Positions 60,920-64,000 of a stretch of DNA of 64,000 nt are shown here, piece after piece (position 1 is the first letter of the stretch; every line of letters begins with the position of its first letter). The notes under the pieces were generated by a model. It made no database searches. It worked only from the letters and a program-made list of their open reading frames with translations, and was not told where the DNA came from. The position numbers were made by a program, and so were the translations under genes. Source of the DNA: Halobacteriales archaeon YIM A00010. Lineage in GTDB: Archaea; Halobacteriota; Halobacteria; Halobacteriales; Haloarculaceae. The stretch spans positions 1,054,001-1,118,000 of the forward strand of contig JAKCFJ010000001.1 in assembly GCA_025041175.1 (NCBI GenBank). Direction: 5' to 3'.

Positions 60920-62224
60920 TCAAAAAGATGCGCTGCAGCGGGTTGGATCCAACGGCTCTCGAAGTTTCCACACATCAGTCGCTGGATCAAGCCGATTCGG
61001 CTCGGCCCCACGGTCGGTGAGAACGCCCGCGTGGTAGAGTATTGCCTTCAGCTGAAAGACAGTGGGAGAATGAAAGACGCGGCCGTCTTCGAGTGCGTCG
61101 ACGCAGAGCCCGCCGTTCTCATCGAGCACTCGACCGCGGACATCTTCAGTCCCGCGGAGAAACAGCTCGACAGTAAACGTCGGATGGTGGACGTGTAACC
61201 ACTCGACAAGCTCTATCAAGGATGGTGTCGTGACCGCATCCTCGTGCATCGTCTGGAGCTCCGTAACGAGGAGTTGTGTTGCCGGGTACGCCCACACGAC
61301 CCGTTTCGTCACCAGTCCCCACTTGGGAGCCAGTTCACAAAACCGACGTCTAGATCCTTTCCACTCCTCGAATTCGGTCAGCGCAGCGTGGACAGAGCCG
61401 TACCGATTCACGGCGAATCGGATCACTTCCTCCCCGAGCGGCGTGAGGACGACGTTGTTGGGTTGTTCGTCGACGAGTCCGAGGAAGGCCGCACCCATTC
61501 GCGCGCTCTCGACGGCGCGAACGACGTGCGCAGCGAGCACGGTCTCGGTGTCGTCAGGATGATACAGTGCGAGTGGATACCCGAGGTAGTTTTTCGGATG
61601 ATTCAGACCGAAGGACTTGCCAGCAACGCCGTGTGCGGTCGCTTGAAAGCGAACTGCAGTCGCATCGTCGGAGGTTCGGTTACCGACGAGACGGGGAACT
61701 TCGAGCGGTGTAACGGTGCCGTCGGTACCAACGCCGAGCACGCCGACGTTGAGCTCGCGGGCGAGCGTCCGGTCTGTTTGAGAAACGGTCTCGATGGGGG
61801 CTGCGACGTACGCGGCGTTTGCCTCGTGAAGCCGGTCGTACGCCTGGATGACACCCCGTTCAACATCGGCTGTTTCGGCATCGGTGTCTCCCTTTGCTTC
61901 GACAGCGATCAACGGCGGTTGATCTCCAAAGCGCTCGACTGCGAGCAAATCCGATTCGAGAGGACGGACCCCGACGAGATCCGGAAAGCCCGAACCGAGT
62001 TTGACGTGGTTGAAGGGTGCCAGCTGCTCGCGAACAGCCGAGGGGATCTGTCGGCCCGAGAGCCACTCGTCCATTGCAAACTGCGTGTCCACCACGGCGT
62101 ACGTGTTCGACGCCGCGGCGTCGGGAAAGAGACGGCGCTTGGCGTGGGCGAGAACCATGGGTTCCGAAAGCGATGCTGCGCTTGCCATACGAACCCAGTA
62201 TCCGTCGGTTTCGTATGAATTCAT
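60920..62224 (-). CDS. PD-(D/E)XK nuclease-like haloarchaeal protein
   Basis: 434 residues. The nuclease core motif is visible as GFPDLVGV (Pro81-Asp82) followed by PLIAVEAKGDTD (Glu109 and Lys111), and GVIQAYDRLHEANAAYVAAP gives the next helix/strand of the fold. The C-terminal 250 residues are unassigned, helical, with WLHVHHP and SPTVFQLKAILYHAGVLT near the end. DNA or RNA cleavage is inferred; a defence or repair role is possible. An iron-box-like palindrome lies 66-85 nt upstream, an unusual setting. The first Met might be replaced by Met13 (62188). Confidence 0.75.
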   Translation of the reverse strand: MNSYETDGYWVRMASAASLSEPMVLAHAKRRLFPDAAASNTYAVVDTQFAMDEWLSGRQIPSAVREQLAPFNHVKLGSGFPDLVGVRPLESDLLAVERFGDQPPLIAVEAKGDTDAETADVERGVIQAYDRLHEANAAYVAAPIETVSQTDRTLARELNVGVLGVGTDGTVTPLEVPRLVGNRTSDDATAVRFQATAHGVAGKSFGLNHPKNYLGYPLALYHPDDTETVLAAHVVRAVESARMGAAFLGLVDEQPNNVVLTPLGEEVIRFAVNRYGSVHAALTEFEEWKGSRRRFCELAPKWGLVTKRVVWAYPATQLLVTELQTMHEDAVTTPSLIELVEWLHVHHPTFTVELFLRGTEDVRGRVLDENGGLCVDALEDGRVFHSPTVFQLKAILYHAGVLTDRGAEPNRLDPATDVWKLREPLDPTRCSASF

Positions 62225-62289
62225 TGATCACGGGCACGAAATCACTCGGGGTAGTCGCTTCACACCACCGTAGCCAAAACACTTATTGT

Positions 62290-62309
62290 TTTTTAGGCCA
62301 ACCTAAAAA
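62290..62309 (-). promoter_or_regulatory. DtxR/Idr-type iron box
   Basis: TTTTTAGGCCAACCTAAAAA: 8-bp perfect arms (TTTTTAGG/CCTAAAAA) around CCAA. The TTAGG..CCTAA core is the known target pattern of DtxR/SirR/Idr metal-dependent repressors. It is placed before the minus-strand nuclease-like gene; no plus-strand gene follows it, so that gene is the only plausible target. Confidence 0.7.
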
Positions 62310-62418
62310 GTACGGCTCGGAGGAGAACCGGGCTGTGTGCATCGTTTGAAAACGACAGTGGGCGAAAAGTGCTGTCGGTTCGTGGTTCCATTCCGCCGGC
62401 AGTGCGCGTCTGTCCTTC

Positions 62419-62952
62419 CTAGTACGTGGGAGACTCTTCGGTGACATCGTCGCGTTCGTTCACGACCCGTGCGAAGACGAACAGCGCGTCAGAGAGCCGG
62501 TTGAGGTACGTGATCGCCGTTTCGTTTACGGGTTCGTTCGTGCCGAGCGCGACGGCCCTTCGTTCGGCGCGGCGGACGACGGCCCGCGCGTGGTGGAGCT
62601 TCGCGCCCGTCGTGCTCCCACCCGGTAGGATGAACGATTCGAGCGGATCGAGTTCCTCCTCGTAGCCGTCGATCCACGATTCGAGGCGGTCGATCTCCGA
62701 TTCGTCGAGGCGTGGTCCGTCGCTGTCCTCGTCGGGATCGGCGAAATCGGCCTGAACGATGTGGAGGTGGTTCTGGATCTCTCGAAGATATTCATCGATG
62801 TCGTCGTGGCCGGAGGGAACGACGACGCCGATGAGCGCGTTCGCCTCGTCCACGGTGCCGTAGGCCTCGATTCGCGGGTTCGTCTTCGAGACGCGGGACA
62901 TGTTCCGGAGATCGGTCTGGCCTTCATCACCACGGCCCGTGTAGATCTTCAT
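62419..62952 (-). CDS. pduO: ATP:cob(I)alamin adenosyltransferase (PduO type)
   Basis: 177 residues. MKIYTGRGDEGQTDL (ATP loop), AYGTVDEANALIGVV, FILPGGSTTGAKLHHARAVVRRAERRAV and AITYLNRLSDALFVFARVVN are the conserved PduO segments (Arg/Glu of the RRAER site near 133). Attaches the adenosyl group of ATP to cobalamin to form coenzyme B12. Follows deoC by 33 bp on the same strand, likely co-transcribed. Confidence 0.95.
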   Translation of the reverse strand: MKIYTGRGDEGQTDLRNMSRVSKTNPRIEAYGTVDEANALIGVVVPSGHDDIDEYLREIQNHLHIVQADFADPDEDSDGPRLDESEIDRLESWIDGYEEELDPLESFILPGGSTTGAKLHHARAVVRRAERRAVALGTNEPVNETAITYLNRLSDALFVFARVVNERDDVTEESPTY

Positions 62953-62985
62953 GCGTTGTTTCTCGGTCGCTGTGCCCTTATACTC

Positions 62986-63609
62986 TCACCTCCGGTCGTA
63001 CTCCTCGACGAGCTGAACACCGCTCGAGGCACCGAGGCGTTCGGCACCGGCGTCGAGGAGCGCTTTCGCTTGCTCGTAGGAGCCGATCCCGCCGCTTGCT
63101 TTCACTGGTAAATGCTCGCTCATGAGCGCCACATCGTCGACTGTCGCGCCTTCGTCCGCGAACCCTGTCGAGGTTTTCACGAACTCCGCGCCCGCAGCGG
63201 CCGCAGCTTCGCAGGCCCGGTGTTTCTCCTCGGTTTGGAGCACCGCCGTTTCGATGATTGCTTTCACGGGGATCGGGACCGCGTCGGTGACAGCTTCGAT
63301 ATCCGTTCGGACGGTCTCGATTTCGCCCGCTTTGAGTCGGCCGACGTTGATGACCATATCGAGTTCGTCACAGCCGTTCCGGTAGGCCTGCGCGGCTTCG
63401 ACGCGTTTGGTTTCGGGCGTATGATGGCCGTGGGGAAAGCCAATAACCGTCGTGAGGAGCGCGTCAGTCTCGATATCTCCAACATAACACGGCGGGATAC
63501 AGGCGTTCATCCCGTACCGCTCGGCGTCTCGAACGACGCGTTCGGCGTCGGTTTGCGTCGTCTCCACGCCGAGAACCGTGTGATCGATGCGTTCGGGAAA
63601 TGCGTCCAT
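62986..63609 (-). CDS. deoC: Deoxyribose-phosphate aldolase
   Basis: 207 residues, near the short end of the family. TIM barrel with IDHTVLG at the start, the Schiff-base Lys in FVKTSTGF (about 143), and VKASGGIGS with the second catalytic Lys. Cleaves 2-deoxyribose-5-phosphate to glyceraldehyde-3-phosphate and acetaldehyde in nucleoside salvage. The C-terminus [12 protein letters not shown] is complete. Confidence 0.95.
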   Translation of the reverse strand: MDAFPERIDHTVLGVETTQTDAERVVRDAERYGMNACIPPCYVGDIETDALLTTVIGFPHGHHTPETKRVEAAQAYRNGCDELDMVINVGRLKAGEIETVRTDIEAVTDAVPIPVKAIIETAVLQTEEKHRACEAAAAAGAEFVKTSTGFADEGATVDDVALMSEHLPVKASGGIGSYEQAKALLDAGAERLGASSGVQLVEEYDRR

Positions 63610-63695
63610 ACCGGGTGGTGTCCACGAAGCGGAATACGTCCATTGGTCATCGGATGTCGGTAGGGCTTTGCCGCCGGCGTGGGACTCTCCGTTCG

Positions 63696-64000
63696 ATGCA
63701 AGGGCTGCTGTTACCCGAGGGGTTCGTGCTCCCGCCGCTTCCGTATCTGGTGGGCGTTCTCGTCGTGACTCTCGTGATCGTGGGCGTTCTGTACCGGCAG
63801 GCGCCGAGAATCACCGAACAGATCGTCGTCGCGCTCGCGCCGTGGATGGCGGTCGGCGCTGGCCTGTACGCGCTCGAACAGGCCCGCGCGATTCCGGAGG
63901 TGGTCGCTCCGTTTGCGAGTTCGCCCACCGTCTATCTCACGACGTTCGTCGTGGTGGGGACGATCGTCGCCGTGCTCGGGGATCGCCAGTCCGATCGGTT
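63696..64000 (+). CDS. DUF63 family membrane protein, 5' part
   Basis: Runs off the window end. The frame from the ATG at 63696 encodes [20 protein letters not shown], a membrane helix ([16 protein letters not shown]), then [20 protein letters not shown] and [20 protein letters not shown], the opening pattern of archaeal DUF63 multi-pass proteins. Divergent from deoC. Function unknown. Confidence 0.75.
   Translation, partial: MQGLLLPEGFVLPPLPYLVGVLVVTLVIVGVLYRQAPRITEQIVVALAPWMAVGAGLYALEQARAIPEVVAPFASSPTVYLTTFVVVGTIVAVLGDRQSDR

Overview
The window is chromosome-like DNA of an extremely halophilic archaeon (class Halobacteria). The evidence is acidic Asp/Glu-rich proteins, several Tat (twin-arginine) signal peptides, many leaderless genes with an AT-rich TATA element about 25-30 nt before the start codon, HTH-10/Bat-type and IclR regulators, halolysin-type S8 proteases, an archaeal XerC/D-like integrase and archaeal families such as MTH865-like, DUF2150, DUF354 and DUF63. 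Genus cannot be fixed from sequence alone. Coding DNA is GC-rich; several intergenic stretches and one coding segment (about 56870-57060) are strikingly AT-rich.

Layout. 0.5-5.1 kb: small DUF5805-like protein and tyrosine recombinase, then two convergent secreted subtilases whose 5' ends carry the same 28 bp as an inverted pair. 5.9-14.7 kb: two IclR regulators, an MDR oxidoreductase, an orphan TPP-dependent E1 alpha subunit, an HD/EthD pair and a third subtilase. 15.4-18.3 kb: phosphoenolpyruvate carboxylase carrying an in-frame array of seven perfect hairpins. 18.9-25.4 kb: a minus-strand SDR/F420-type/TPP-decarboxylase operon, an MBL hydrolase, a HAD hydrolase, an HTH-10 regulator and an MTH865-like protein. 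25.6-31.4 kb: an acyl-CoA-type cluster with three SCP2-like proteins, acyl-CoA dehydrogenase and SDR, interrupted by insertion-sequence debris, a second hairpin array, a broken M48 protease and a 114-bp inverted-repeat element. 31.5-34 kb: superoxide dismutase, a P-loop ATPase and an MBL hydrolase.

34-48.5 kb is a cell-surface polysaccharide region: a Tat-exported beta-helix protein, DUF457 and DUF1616 membrane proteins, a tightly overlapped operon (aminotransferase, Gfo/Idh oxidoreductase, hexapeptide acyltransferase, two nucleotide-sugar dehydrogenases, DUF354, glycosyltransferase) and a flippase with a Pro/Thr repeat tail. The four sugar-modifying activities match the Wbp route to a diacetamido uronic acid nucleotide, so the operon probably makes, assembles and exports a surface glycan.

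48.9-64 kb holds a Tat lipoprotein hydrolase, a Pro/Thr stalk protein, a fourth subtilase, NYN and TatD-like enzymes, DUF2150, an unusual membrane-anchored HEAT plus double-AAA ATPase, small membrane proteins, tRNA-Val(CAC) with a duplicated 3' end downstream (integration scar), a Tat lipoprotein beta-propeller, a PD-(D/E)XK nuclease-like protein behind a DtxR-type iron box, cobalamin adenosyltransferase, deoC and the start of a DUF63 membrane protein. The most unusual signals are the covarying hairpin arrays, the inverted repeat around the protease pair next to a recombinase, and the AAA ATPase.
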